Shown piece after piece: positions 1 through 11,863 of a stretch of 64,000 nt of DNA. The translations under genes and the position numbers were made by a program. The notes below the pieces were generated by a model. That model searched no databases and was not told the DNA's origin. It worked only from the letters and a program-made list of their open reading frames with translations. This DNA comes from Apium graveolens (taxonomy: Eukaryota > Streptophyta > Magnoliopsida > Apiales > Apiaceae). Within the stretch, counting starts at the first letter, position 1, and each line of letters opens with the position of its first letter. The DNA is taken from the NCBI RefSeq assembly GCF_009905375.1, contig NC_133653.1:63027414-63091413 (forward strand), given 5' to 3'.

Positions 1-2476
1 GAAGTTCATCATAACTTATCCTTTTACCAGCAGTAGAACTTATTCTTTTCCCAGTATCAGAACTTGTCCTGTGACTAGCTTGTGTTGATGTAAACCTTCT
101 ACCTTGACTATGACCGCTACCCATTCCAGAGTATCCTTGATCATCATTTCCATCATCCTTTCCTTGCAGTGTCTTGTTAGTGTTGCATTTGGACTTAATT
201 ACCTTCTCCCCCTTTTTGGCATCAGCAGGTAGTAAAAGAGAGATAAGTAATTCCACTGAGGATTAGATTTCAGTAAGTTGTGATTGCTGAGAAGCTTGAT
301 TTGTCAGAATGTCATCAATCTGAGCTTGTTGTTTCTCTTGAGTTTTCTCAATATAAGCAATCCTGTCAATGGTAGGTTGAAAGAACTTTTTCTTATCAAT
401 TTTCCAAACTTGTTCTTGTTTGATAAAGTTCTCCCGAATCTTGTGTAGCTCTGCATGAGTAGTTGAATGAAGACCTTGTAGATGTTTAATACTCAATGCA
501 GTGACTCTAAGCTGGGTTTTTAAATCATCAGAATTTAACATTTCATCAGCTTTAGTCAAGTGCTCAGCAAGATATATTGCAGTTGGAACACATGAAACTG
601 AGTTCCATTCCTTAGTCCACTCCTGACCTGCAGGAGTTTCACTCCAAGGTACTGATGCATCCCCGATAATAAACTCCTTTACCAGTTCAGACTTAGGAAG
701 AGTCTGTTGAGGAGTATGTCCTGAAGGACCTGCATCAGCATCTACAGTTGGAGCAGCTTCACCAGTATCTCCAGCATTTGCAGCATCAGAACTTAAAGAA
801 TCAGTATCTTCTGATAAGACAACAGTGTGAGTAGCAATGGAGGCTTCAGCATCCTCTAATTACTGATCTGATACTAAGTTCTGATCAACAGCCATATCCT
901 GATGCTCACTTAAAGTCTGATCATCAGCATCTTGATGCAGAGAAGGTGTTGTTGATAACTCTGGAGTTTGAACAGCATCAGTAACAGGTGTTGTGGAAGG
1001 ATTATTTGCTGTTGGAGCTTCTAAGAGAAATACTTTAGACACAACCAAGTGTTGAACATCAATATCAGCACTTGTGCCTGGATCAACAAGAGACACAGAT
1101 GGTGAGTTAGCCTTGTCAGATACAGCTTCCTGAGATGGAGTTGATGGAGAAGAAGTGACTGGAGCAAATTCCTTGTCTTGTGAGATCAGAGATTCCTGAT
1201 CCCCTTCCTTAGCTGCTTCCTCTTCATCATCTGAAACTGGCCTTTGTGCCCTCTGTTTCTTGTACTTCCTTGTTGATTTGGATTCCTTGGGAGTTTCAGG
1301 AACTATCATTCGTCTAAGCCTCTTGAGAAGCCTAGAACCCCCAATTTCAGAATCCTTCTGAGAAACCTCTTTCTCAGCTTCAGTAATAACAGGTTCTCTA
1401 GAAGAAACCTGTTCCTCAGAATCAGATTCATCGCTCAATGCAATCCTCCTTCTCTTTTGAGATGTTTGAGGAACATTCTTTGTCCTCTTTGGCTAGGAAG
1501 ATGAAGATTTCACAGTAGGTGCTGAAGATGAAGGTCGAGCAGTCTGTGAAGTTGAGAGATAGGATTTGAGATATGTTCTGAGGGTAGGTTGAGTAGAATG
1601 AGAGGTAGGTACTGAGGTTGATGGATTTTTGGTGTTTGGAGTTGGTTGGACATCAGAGTAAACAGATCTATAAGTATCAGGATCAGCATTTACCAGGATC
1701 TGTTTTACAGACTTAGGAATCTGTAATGGTCTAACCACTTTTTTCTTAGTATCAGCATTTACCAGGTCATTAAAGTATCGTTTTGCAACCTTAAAAGGTG
1801 GGGTTTGAGTGCTGACTAAATAAGGTTCATCAGTACAGTAAGTGTAAATAAGTTGACAGAATCTAGCAAAATAAACAACATCTCGATCCTCTGTCATCCC
1901 ATCCCCAATAAAACCAATTATTCCAGTTGCAAAATCAAAATGAGTTTGATGAATAATAGCATACCCTATGTGCTGACTCAGAATTGGGATAGCATCAAAA
2001 TTTGAAAATTTGTTCCCAAAAGCTTTGGTGATGCAATCAAAGAAGAAACTCCATTCTCTTCTAATATTAGCCCGTTTCAACTATCCAAGTTTCGTCAGAC
2101 TCTTTTCATATCCCAATTCAGCCATTAACTCCCAAAGGGCTGAGTCCTCTGGAATTGAGAAAGTACAATCTTCTGGAAGATGTAAAGCCCTGTGTACTGT
2201 ACCAGGAGTGACTACAAAGGATGAATCACCCACTTGGAAGATAATACTGGGAGTTCCATGTTGACCACCATCATCAAAAAGTCCAGTCCTCCAAAACCTC
2301 AGAACTTGTTGGCTTGAAAAGAATTCAGGCTGTGTTAATGCATACCCAACCTCACTATGTGCAAGAAGATCTTGCACAAAGTGCAATTCAGATGGAGCTT
2401 CAGTGTGATCAAGAACTGCAGCATAGTTGTTGGGGACAAACTTAGCTCCATCAATGATTAAATCCTTTGGTGCCAT
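1..2476 (-). pseudogene. SV1 long 3' ORF (env-position ORF), partial and broken
   Basis: One reading frame runs from the ATG at 2476 to the window edge, about 825 codons, interrupted by in-frame stops at 2083-2081, 1495-1493, 862-860 and 265-263. No frameshift is seen. The first 330 residues or so form a globular domain with the landmarks YALTQPEFF, FWRT, RREWSFFFD, SNFDAI and VYFARF, of which several recur in the SV3 3' ORF. Then comes a Ser/Thr/Pro and acidic linker with a basic patch (KYKKQRAQR), then a Gln-rich coiled-coil-like segment around 400-300 (IEKTQEKQQAQI) and a KKGEKVIKSK patch. It sits where Sireviruses carry their env-like ORF, but I see no signal peptide or clear membrane segment, so envelope function is not supported. 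Function unknown. Confidence 0.8.
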
Positions 2477-2632
2477 GTGAAAAAAAAATTGAGATTCAAG
2501 TATGCCTGTTAGGTGTTTGAGATAATGTCTGTATGAAAAACCAACGTGAGAAAGAAAGAGAAAGAGAGTAAAAGTAAGGAGAGAGATAAAATATAAATAA
2601 AATTAAAGATTAAAGAAATCTTCTCTCTGTTG

Positions 2633-2642
2633 TACTTATACT
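2633..2642 (-). promoter_or_regulatory. Candidate TATA box for SV1 3' ORF
   Basis: Minus-strand AGTATAAGTA lies about 160 bases upstream of the ATG at 2476. It is followed by a pyrimidine-rich leader (2600-2535 on the minus strand is CT-rich). SV3 has the same arrangement: AGTATAAAAG, a CT-rich leader, then the ORF. This is a candidate from pattern only. Confidence 0.4.
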
Positions 2643-3097
2643 CTGAACAAAAATGTTACCGTTGGACACCTGTCAGACATGTAGTAATAACGGACAGTTA
2701 CTGGGCTCGAGAAAACAGGAATCATTACTTACCCAGTTGCCTAGTTTCAAGGAAAAACCGTTCCATTTATCAAGAGAAACAGTTTTAATTCAAAATTTAA
2801 ACCGTTAGCACTGATTGAATTATTTTTCACTGCATCATTGATATTCTGAAAATACATCACATGAAAATGACCAAGATAAATTAAATAAGTAAGTGCTGAA
2901 AATGAATCAGGACTTAATATAAAACAAAAGTTATATGGTCATCAGAATATCAATCAGGATTTATCAACATTAGATAAAATAACTCAGAGACAAAATCTTG
3001 AAGGAAAAACAACTTTCATTAATATATCAAGACAATACATTTATGAAATGGAAATTACATCAATACTTATACAAGATTTTCCCTACGCTTCTAATCC

Positions 3098-3156
3098 TAA
3101 CATCAACAGCCTTAGTCCTAGCTAAGAAGCCTGACAAAGCTGATGATGAAGAAAAA
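3098..3156 (-). other. Near-invariant non-coding block downstream of the small ORF
   Basis: About 59 bases that match 42634-42693 of SV2 with roughly three differences by eye, one of them a single-base indel. The flanking sequence and the adjacent small ORF are far more diverged between the two copies. It begins about 16 bases after the small ORF stop. The indel argues against a shared reading frame. A 3' processing or other RNA-level signal is possible but not shown. The rest of 2477-3172 is AT-rich non-coding sequence with nothing else recognised. Confidence 0.6.
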
Positions 3157-3172
3157 CAGGAAGAAGATGAGA

Positions 3173-3418
3173 TTAAGTCATCTTCTTCTTCCTACTCTCG
3201 ACAAATAGAATGGCGAGTCGGATGATTCGCTCTTGCTGGCGGAGACGATGAAGATGAAGTTCTCTTCGAACGGCCACCAGATCACATTTGATAACCTCTG
3301 GAAATTGAATCCAGAGATTGTGAGGAATGTTGGTGATTGGGTATGGAGTTGGAATTCCATTCAAAAAGACATGAACAGTCTCATCACCATAATTGTAGAA
3401 CCAGCCAAATTCAGCCAT
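3173..3418 (-). CDS. Conserved small ORF between pol and the 3' ORF (SV1 copy)
   Basis: An 81-codon ORF starting at the ATG at 3418-3416 in the context ACAAATGGC, close to the plant consensus. The product starts MAEFGWFYNYGDETV, has a central stretch PITNIPHNLWIQFPE and ends with an arginine-rich amphipathic segment (RQQERIIRL) and a lysine tail. The equivalent ORF in SV2 (42947-42708) is the same length. About 47 of 79 aligned residues are identical, with many conservative changes (F/Y, V/I, R/K), and there is no stop or frameshift in either copy, although pol and the 3' ORF of both elements are damaged. A TATA box lies 75 bases upstream. I do not recognise the family and propose no function. 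No signal peptide or clear membrane helix. Confidence 0.65.
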   Translation of the reverse strand: MAEFGWFYNYGDETVHVFLNGIPTPYPITNIPHNLWIQFPEVIKCDLVAVRRELHLHRLRQQERIIRLAILFVESRKKKMT

Positions 3419-4848
3419 TTGTGATGATAAGTGAAAAACGAGAGTGAGTTTGTGATAAAAGTGTGATGGGAAGACTGATGTGAAGTGGTTGCTTATATAG
3501 GCAAGAGAATGCCAGGAGACGCAAAGAAATTGAATGCTGACAGGTAGAATTAATTCTACCTCGTCTCCCTAGACTTTGAAAAAGAATAACATTCATTGGA
3601 AAGAGGAATCATGGTTTAAAATGCACAAGAAACAAGAAACAGTGGACTGTTCAAGGACGAATACCATTAATCCTAATCATAGTGACTATTAATCTTCCAC
3701 TTCAACATATTCTAGTTCGAACTGAGACTGTTATCAAATTTTATTCACAGATAAGCCAAGTAAAGGATTAGACTGAGAAATCAGAACTTAGACCTATACC
3801 AGAACTTAACAGTCATCAGAACATAATTTCTTAACTCAAAAAAGGAATGCCCATCTTAGTAAATCCTCATACAAGTTCGGAGTTATAGACTTCAGAACTT
3901 AATCATCAGAACGTGTAACTAGAACTTGTCTTCAGAATTTGTGCAATAATGACACAATGACTGTTTATCTAAAATAACATAGACCACCATAGAAATTTTC
4001 ATCATTCAGATGGAGTGATTAGTGTGTGCATTAAGCTAAATAACAGACAAATAGTAAAGTCTGATTCACTTCAGTACATCTTAGAAATAAGGCATAACTA
4101 AAATTTGGCTAAAGAGCTGTCATTGTCCTGAAACCTACTGATGAATGAGTTCATGCTTGAGTCCACCTCAACTGTTTTGTGCTAATTTTATGCATCTTTT
4201 GAAATTCTATTTTACAGTGGCTTCTCAGTATAAGTGAGTCACGACTGTGTATCAGAATTTATGCTATTATCAGAGTATTTCTCCAGTAATCATAGAGTGT
4301 GAAAAGTCACCAAGAAAATATTTTGCTTTTCTAATGCATATCTACTTAATACCAGCAATGCACTTGGGTCGTCCCTTCCACATTTTTACTCTAGATCTCA
4401 AAAGAGTACCTGATTTTATTCTTTGATCTTTTTGCTTTTTCTTTTGATAAGTGAGGTTTATCAGCACTTAGTACATTCAGCAGTTTTACTAGTATCAGAA
4501 CTTAACAGATGAGTAGCATTATTCTAATTTGTGACTTAGTAATAAGATATACAAAGTAAACTTAACTAAGCTCAATTATCAGAATTTGCTAGTGTCATAG
4601 GGTTTCCACAGAAATAATTACTTCTTACATGGAATCATTTGTTTATTGAAGACTACTAGGTCAGTATCTAGCACAGTTATCCTCATAGGATTGAATAGGT
4701 ACTTGAACAGACATATCACTTATCAGAGTTTAGAAACATATATCAGACAACAGTCAGTACTTAAAGACATTTATCAATTAAGAACAGAATACACAATGAG
4801 ATTAATTCTGTAAATACTGAGCATAAAGTCTGATAACACAGAACAAGA
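3419..4848 (-). repeat. SV1 spacer between pol and small ORF, with TCAGAACTT-type repeats
   Basis: About 1.4 kb without a credible ORF. Exact copies of TCAGAACTT are at 3781-3789, 3892-3900 and 4495-4503, with near copies such as CCAGAACTT (near 3799), TCAGAATTT (near 3931 and 4580) and TCAGAGTTT (near 4724). The same word recurs in the SV1 3' ORF and throughout SV2. A stretch near 4360-4470 is well conserved with SV2 43735-43850. Confidence 0.6.
3493..3499 (-). promoter_or_regulatory. Internal TATA box for the SV1 small ORF
   Basis: Minus-strand GCCTATATAAGC lies 75 bases upstream of the small-ORF ATG. SV2 has GCCTATTTAAATG at the corresponding place (42997-43004), 50 bases upstream of its ATG. 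The shared GCCTAT core and fixed position suggest an internal promoter and not chance. Confidence 0.55.
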
Positions 4849-5328
4849 CTAAGCAGATTTAGAGAAAGAACCTGAAACCATTCCAAGTTCATTTACCAAT
4901 CTTGTAAAAGTAGCTTCACACAGTGGTTTTGTGAAGATATCTGCTAGTTGTTGATCTGTGGGAACAAAATGCAATTCCACTGTACCTTTATCCACATGTT
5001 CCCTGATGAAGTGGTACCTGATGCTGATGTGCTTTGTCATTGAGTGTTGAACTGGATTACCTGTCATAGCAATAGCACTTTGATTATCACAGTAAATAGG
5101 GATTTTGAAATATGTTAACCTATAATCCAGTAACTGATTCTTCATCCAAAGAATCTGTGCACAACAGCTTCCTGCAGCAATATACTCTGCTTCTGCAGTT
5201 GATGTGGAAATTGACTTTTGTTTCTTGCTGTACCAAGAAACCAATCTGCCTCCAAGAAATTGGCAGCTTCCATTTGTGCTTTTCCTGTCAATTTTGCAAC
5301 CTGCAAAATCTGCATCTGAGTAACCTAT
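4849..5328 (-). pseudogene. SV1 Ty1/copia RNase H, 5'-truncated
   Basis: 160 uninterrupted codons of copia RNase H. It opens with GYSDADFAGCKIDRKST, has [49 protein letters not shown] and [11 protein letters not shown] in the usual order, and ends after [12 protein letters not shown]. The catalytic acids of the family (D in YSDAD, E in AEAEY, D in CDNQ) are present. The 5' side is cut at 5328 by GB, so RT and integrase are missing. This portion has no stop codon, but it cannot be expressed as pol. The ending matches the SV2 pol end at 57690. Confidence 0.85.
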
Positions 5329-7094
5329 TAAATTAATTAATCAATTAATATTTAAATTAATTGATCAATTAAATAATTAAATATTAATTAAATTAATTAA
5401 TAAAATAATTTAAATTTACTTTTGAATTAAAAATAATTTTCAAAATAATAAATAATGAATTTTGGTAATTAAAATGAATTTTTAGAAGTTAAAATAGGGA
5501 TTTTTGAATTATTTTTAAAAAAGAAAATCCCAGAAACAGTTTCTAGGAATTGCAATTGGGATTCTAGGATCAAAACCGGGTTTTGATAACCAGGTAAACG
5601 GGTCGTAACCGGGTCGGGACGAACCGCCGGTTTCTGGGATGAACCCAGTTTCCGGTGGCCGCCGCCGGACTCCGGCGACCTTAATCTGCCTGCAACCATG
5701 ATCATCTGACTCGTTTTCTGGCACGAATTCATTCCTCAATGTTCTGAGAATCCAAAACCACCATCCAGAATCACAAACAATAATAGGAACAAGAAATCCG
5801 GCGAGTTCGAGCATGAACTCCGGCGATTTTTAAATCGGTCGATTAGACCAGCCCAGGAACCGTTTGGCACTTCCAGACATATAAATCAATTACAATTTTC
5901 ATCAAGAACATAACCCCATCACTCGAATCAACTAATAACCCCTCATTCAAAAATGCCTAATTCTAATCAAGAACATTCAGACTAATAAAAACCCTAATTT
6001 CAAATTCCAGGAATCAAACACATATTTGAGCATGTTATTGGACTCCAAATTCGAAGTATAATATACCAAAATGATCAGGAGAACAAGCTCTACAACATAC
6101 AATCATCAAATCATTCAAACAACCATCCGTACAAAAATTCATAGTTTAAATACCAAGAAATTCGAATATAAATAATTAAATATAAAATGACCTGATGTTT
6201 CTGGGTTGAAATTGATGGAAGACTTGGATTCTAGATTTCAGTAGCTTCGTTTTGAGTATATGTATGCCAAAATCGGATATCGATAACGCCTCCGAATTTG
6301 TGTTTGATTATGAAGAACATAATATAATTATAGTATTTTCTCTGTAAAAACTCTGTAAATACTGTTTGCAAATGATTTCCGGTACAAAATAAAATACGGT
6401 AGAGGCTATTTATAATTACAGAAAATTAGTATCTCATTGGATCATTCCGGATATAAAACGATACGTTTATTTGTAAAAACTGATCCAAACGGTACCGGTT
6501 TTCGGGATAATTATCCAAATCAATACAATTTGTACTGCGGTCTTGGTCTCAGCGCCTGGTTACACGTATTACGAAGTGATAATTATGATAGTTTAATAAA
6601 AAGCTCCCGTTTATCGAAAATACGAGTTTTATTGATTTACCGAAACGAATATTGTATCGAAAATATTGCGCCGGGACCCGCGCAGGACAAACCGTACGCC
6701 GGATTGAAAAAGTCGAAACATGGAAAATGCTCGGAATATTACAATTAGGTTAGGAAGGAGTTCTCGGAAGAGTTTCGGGTTCTAAAAACGTAACAACGGA
6801 TGACGTCGGTTGGTTCCCGTTTTTATAAAATAGATTTTGAATACCCGGAAAAAGATTTTATAAAATTCATATGATTTCTATAAATTTATAAATCAACATA
6901 AAAATAATTAGGAAGATATGACAATTATCTATATTTTATTTTGGACATATAAAAATTTAAATACTTAATTGATATCATTTTTAAACATCCAAACACATTT
7001 AACACTTAACAAATAATTCACAAAATAAATACTGAACATGCATAATAATTATTTATTAGCAAAAATTATTACACGATATATCCCGTATATTACA
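5329..7094 (-). mobile_element. GB: gypsy-type LTR fragment, minus orientation
   Basis: Read on the minus strand, the segment starts TGTAATATACGGG at 7094, a typical start for a Ty3/gypsy LTR, and is preceded by what looks like the end of a pol frame (7240-7095). It has a GC-rich core at 5560-5700 and ends in a very AT-rich tract (5329-5520, many TTAATTAA words) against SV1. No matching second LTR or target duplication is visible, so the far end is probably truncated. The 103-codon ORF at 6437-6748 is not supported as a gene. Confidence 0.5.
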
Positions 7095-7240
7095 GTCACC
7101 TCTGTGATGGAGCAGGTTAGGGATGTCGTGCATGCCCGCATTTCTTGATCCATAGTAGTATGCAGAGCCAGAGCGATTAGACAAGGGTTTCATGTAGCAC
7201 AACTTTTGGAGGATTAGCCTAAGTTATGAATGATTAGTTT
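7095..7240 (-). pseudogene. GB: scrap of polyprotein 3' end
   Basis: On the minus strand, sequence just before the LTR reads as a short low-complexity C-terminal tail (GHARHP, a stop, then PAPSQR and a stop). That is what I expect at the very end of a retrotransposon polyprotein abutting its 3' LTR. Only about 145 bases remain before the sequence changes into GA1. The boundary at 7240 is approximate, and the identification is inferred from position. Confidence 0.3.
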
Positions 7241-7561
7241 TAATGACTAGATGATTATCTATGGTAGTACTTTTGGGATAGAAGCGATCAGATCAAATGA
7301 TGTAATTCTCTTTAATGTGTTTAGTTGTTGTACCCTCGAACAAATGGTTAAGTATATATTCGTTAATTTCAGTTCAGATCAGTTCATTTGTGATAAGTTC
7401 ATATTGTTAATTGCGCTGTTAACACTTAATAGAGTGTCATGAAGTTTATAGAACTTGAGAATTCATAATTTGCAATCATGCAAGGACTGAACGAGGGAAA
7501 GATTTAAGCAAAGTAAGTAAGACAAATATCCAGAGATTCTCAAAAAAAAAATCCAAGCATA

Positions 7562-10500
7562 ATGCCCCCACGAGGAATAAGATTAGGGGCAGGCCTTGAA
7601 TGTGATAATATGGGAGGTCGTAATTAAGATATAAGAAACCCAGAATATAATGAAGTGGAAAATGAAGATTTTAAATTAAAAGATGACCCCAATAGTGGGG
7701 AGTAGGAAGAAATATTTAGGCTGAGAAAATAGAAGTCGAGCAAGATAGGAAGAACCAGGACGGTACTCCTATTGGGCAATCCATGGACCTGCCTAAACCG
7801 AAACTTATACTTTTACCCCTAACCACCACCTTGAGGAAACAATGTGGTGTGAAATTCTTTCAGGACCTTTAAGTCGCTAAGCTCTCAGAGTTCCAAGGAA
7901 ATAGCTGACCCAGCCGAGGAAAGAGCCTGGCTAAAGGAAATACATGAATTATTTGAGATTCTAAATGATTGACGAATCACAAAAGACTATTTTGTCACTT
8001 ACCCTCCTAAGAGAGAGACCACCCACTGGTGAAAGACCAAGAAAGGCACGGAGCAAGAGGTTATGATAAACTGATTAAAGTTCAGTCAAAATTTTTTCGA
8101 GAAAGTAAATCCCAAGTTTATGGAGATAGTGTGAAAGCTTTAAGAGCCAGAACAAAGGGGGACGAATATGATGAATTATGAATCTAAGGTTGTAAAAGTT
8201 GTCAAGATTCGTCTGGAGGACAAGAATCCCAGAACGACGTGATGTTTGAAGTCAATGATTAGTGGGTACGTGAAATGATTGTAATAGAAAGGAAAATAAA
8301 AGGAAACTGAAGTGGAAAGGAGCATAAAGGCAATAGAGTTTGAGGAATGATAAGGGAGTCGGGTATGAGGAAACCCTAAAGACTCGTAGCAATAGAAATA
8401 GAAAAGTATGTAATCGTCAGGATGAGGGTGATTCACCATGAGTTAAAATTGATGGTTTAAGGCATAAGAAGATACATATATTTTATCCCCTGTAAGTTGG
8501 GAGGATTCGGGGAAACCTTGAGATAGTTCGAAGGATAAATAATGAGACGCGGATAGACTGAGGAGACAAGAAAGTAAGAAATTAGGAAAATTGGATGAAG
8601 GAAGTGACCTTCAAGAATGTGAAGTGTAAGACCGGTGGCATGATACCCAGAAAGGGAGACGCCAGGTATGAAAGATATCCCGATATTGAGATGACTGTTG
8701 AGATAAACAACAAAAGAAAATGAGGATTTATTAAGAAGATGTTCACGTTGAACACGACCAATATCTTCTAGAACATCCATGTTATCATTACCAAATCAGG
8801 AAAGAAAAGTAGATAATCGTAGTTATCTTTTAGAGGCCATATGGATTGACCTCATTTTGAATATAGATGTTATTGTGAAATTAGGCATATACTATCGAGG
8901 TGGGAATGATTGAATAAGACACCCTTATCAGGGATATATGACTTGATTTATCCATGGAAGGATGCATGTACCTTTTTAAAGGTGGAATTAAAGATAGAAC
9001 ATCGGTAACTTAAAATGAATCCTAGGGGAATGCATAAAGGTTGGCATTCTACCCTTAATAGGGACAGCATGAGTTTTGACAGTATGAATTGGAAAGGATC
9101 AAGGTAGCAACAACCTTTACAGATCAGTAAAGAAATTTTTCAGAAGTACATAGACAATGGTTCTAGTATTAGTAAATGGTATTTTGATATGCCCTGTTCC
9201 TAGGGTGTACATGATGAAGGATTTAAGGATAACCTTAGAGGTTTTACAAGAAAAAAGATAATATTCAAAGTTCTCAAGAATAGAAATTTTGATAAAGGAA
9301 ATATGACGTAATTATAATAATGCGAGGTGGGGCATTTGTTGAACCATAAGAAAGTATAGATCGACCCAATGAGGGTCAAGATTGGTGAAAACAAGAAGGA
9401 CCCATGATAAGAGACGTCCTAAGTATGATCGAGAGTCAGCCGTGACAATGTTCACATCTAAAGACTAAGGCAATGACTTATGGAAAAACGGTGATTTTTT
9501 TTTCTTTCTCACCAGGACTTAAGAAAAGCATTTTCACATAAGCAGTGATTGAAATGAGGTAGAAAATTTAGTTGAAGGTGGTTAAAAGACATTGATTATA
9601 AGGAACTATTACTATCAGGAAACGCCAATGAGGTGGCCGACACTCTAAGTGCAAGAGAGCAATTATAGGCGCTCGTGCTAGAGGAATGCAGTGATAATGG
9701 TTGAAACCGTAAAGGTTGTATTATGGTTTGGAAGATTGACATTCCTTCTGATGACTGTGCAATACCCAACCGTAATAGTAGTTTGGTAAAGGTTTAATTC
9801 GTGTAATCGCCATGAGTGGGCTATCTATCCTAGAAGGAACTATCTTGAGAATAAGCCAGGACCATGTTTCAGAAAGGACTAAATGAACCTTTGAGTTAAG
9901 TCTTCTATTGAAGGCATATGATTAAGAATGGTATTAACCTGCTATCGTTGCTTTGATTAAAACTCTTTTGCAATTTTATCTGCTTCATGTCATGAAAGTA
10001 CGTCAGGATCTGGAGTGTTCTTCATGAATTATGAATGGTAATTATGTTAACTCCTTAGAAGAATTTGATACGACAGGTATGGACTCTGTATGGTTAGCTA
10101 TTAAGATTCCAAGGAAAATGAATGACGACAGTAGGTCAGTGGTGGACCATAGTAATGCAGTAACGATTCTTTGAATAATGAGCCGATTACAACCGTGAGA
10201 GTTGTAGTGTAATGGATGTTGAGATTGGGTACCCCTAATCGGGTTTTGGTGATGTATAAGTTATCGTTGAATAGACTGATTAAGTAGATTATCTATCTAT
10301 TGAATATTTATTCCTTCTTATCAATAGAGAGTCGCATTACTATACGAGGAAGGTTGCGATGCAAGCATAGAATTCTAGTAACGATGGTGTCTAGAATGAG
10401 ATCCCAGATTCGATTTTCGATGCCGAGGGAGTTTCAAAGGTGATTATGTATAAGCTCGAGGAAGAGCATTGGTCCATAGAATGATGGAAGGAATAGCAAA

Positions 10501-11863
10501 AATATTTAGGCATGTGAAATACGATGCTATAATACTTGATGTTGATATAAATACATATATGTTTTGTTCTCCTATGACAAATCTCTATAGTTCAGGGGTA
10601 GATTCCAAGCCAGATATTTTATGGCAATATTGTTTTTACATATATACAATTCTCTTCAGTTCGTTCTTTTCTCTTCTTTTCATTTCATGTAAGCTGAGAA
10701 GAAAAACCCTTCCAGAAGGGGAGGTATTACCGAATGACTATCTATCTGTGTGATAGAAGCCTAGTAGGATACCACATGTTGTTTAATTGCTTGTCAAGTG
10801 CTAAAGGCTGGCCACCTTCTGTATTAACTATGCAATAGAACAAGTGTTCATGATCATAGTGATCTCTCAACAAATTCCTTTACTTCTATATGATGGATCA
10901 AGCTTTCGAAGATAGAAGCAGCTAGAAAGGAAGTAGTATCAGTACGGTGGTATTCTGATTCTAACACGTTCGTGATACTAAGGTTGACGTGGTTATTAAA
11001 AGGTTATAGATCGTTGACGGGCAAAAGTGTAACCAGTATAGTATTATGTACGGAAGATAGTAACGACTATGAACTGGAAAAGAATGGGTATTGCGAAGCA
11101 AAAGCTATAATACTAGAAGCTATGATGAGAGTCGGTGCAATAGACTTGAAAGAATTTGGAATGATCACTTAACGCGGATTAAGTTTTCTCACAATAATCG
11201 ATCGTATGTCAGTATCGAGGTATCGCCTTATGAGATCCTTGAGGGAAGACAATGTCGATCTCCCTTATGTTAGGATGAAGTTGTAGAGCGCAAGATGCTC
11301 GGACCCGCAGTAGTCCAAGGGACCAGGGATATAATAGATCTAATCAGAGGACGGCTGGTATTAGCCCAAGAGGGACACACGAAGTATGTTGATTTGACAC
11401 GTAATGACAAAGAGTAGGAAGTAGGGAACCTAGAGTTGTTATAGGTATTCCTTTGGAAAGGATGGATGTGGTTCGGAAAGAAAGGAAAGCTAAGCCCACG
11501 AATTGTTGGACCCTTGGAGGTATTAAGACGTATTGGGAAGTTAGCATATGAGCTATCCCTACCCCCGAACATGTAGCAAGTTCATAACGTGTTCCACGTA
11601 TCAATGTTAAGGAAGTGTAATTCGGATGCTAGACAAATAGGGGCATATGAGCGTATAGACATGCAACCCGACGTAACCTATATGGAACAACCAGGAAGGG
11701 TTATAGGTTGAAAATGGACAAATGCTTAGGAGAAGAGTTATCAAACTAGTCAGAGTTTGATGGTAGAACCACAATGTGGGAAAATTACGTAAGAGTTAGA
11801 AAGTGCAATGCTAAGAAAGTATCCCTACTCATTTTCTATTTGATTCCGGTACGGAATCCTTTT
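7562..11863 (+). pseudogene. GA1 gag-pol, extensively decayed
   Basis: The domain order of a chromovirus polyprotein can still be followed, but no domain is open. The gag start is ATG 7562 (MPPRG). The gag core is near 7900-8060 (EERAWLKEI, then a remnant of the YxxKxEAxxWW region). An RT tail lies near 9140-9400 (recognisable FFQKYID), an RNase H end near 9600-9660 (remnant of the [13 protein letters not shown] region), and the integrase C-terminal part near 11090-11700 (WNDHLTRI, SPYEIL, GRQCRSPLC). Many stops and frameshifts are shared with GA2, so the source copy was probably already non-coding. The longest open stretches are under 110 codons, and several lie on the wrong strand. Confidence 0.75.

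Larger units (their letters stand above)
1..5328 (-). mobile_element. SV1: Sirevirus-type Ty1/copia fragment
   Basis: Read on the minus strand, this piece holds the RNase H end of pol (5328-4849), a non-coding spacer, a small ORF (3418-3173), a second non-coding stretch, and then a long 3' ORF that leaves the window at base 1. RNase H motifs identify Ty1/copia, and the additional long ORF after pol is the hallmark of the Sirevirus lineage. No LTR of SV1 is in view. At 5328 the RNase H sequence stops abruptly against GB; the equivalent sequence continues in SV2 near 58170, so this is a breakpoint and not a natural end. Confidence 0.85.

Noticed and set aside
2010..2264. Plus-strand ORF overlapping the SV1 3' ORF (and similarly 3233-3424, 40778-41032)
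   Set aside because: These are antisense shadows of frames supported by homology between SV1 and SV2.
1..5328. SV1 and SV2 as the two halves of a single element split by the insertions
   Set aside because: Both contain RNase H, the small ORF and overlapping parts of the 3' ORF, with clear sequence differences, so they are separate copies.
5560..5700. GC-rich stretch with two overlapping minus-strand ORFs (5469-5814) as a possible host exon
   Set aside because: No domain or splice structure. It is consistent with the GC-rich core of a gypsy LTR.
6437..6748. A 103-codon ORF in the GB LTR
   Set aside because: No homology that I recognise, no promoter context, and it lies inside an LTR-like segment on the opposite strand to the element.
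8457..8780. Open frames on the minus strand of GA1 (8176-8439, 8457-8780) and plus strand of GA2 (30742-30963, 31105-31368)
   Set aside because: They are antisense to the recognisable decayed gag-pol and owe their openness to base composition.
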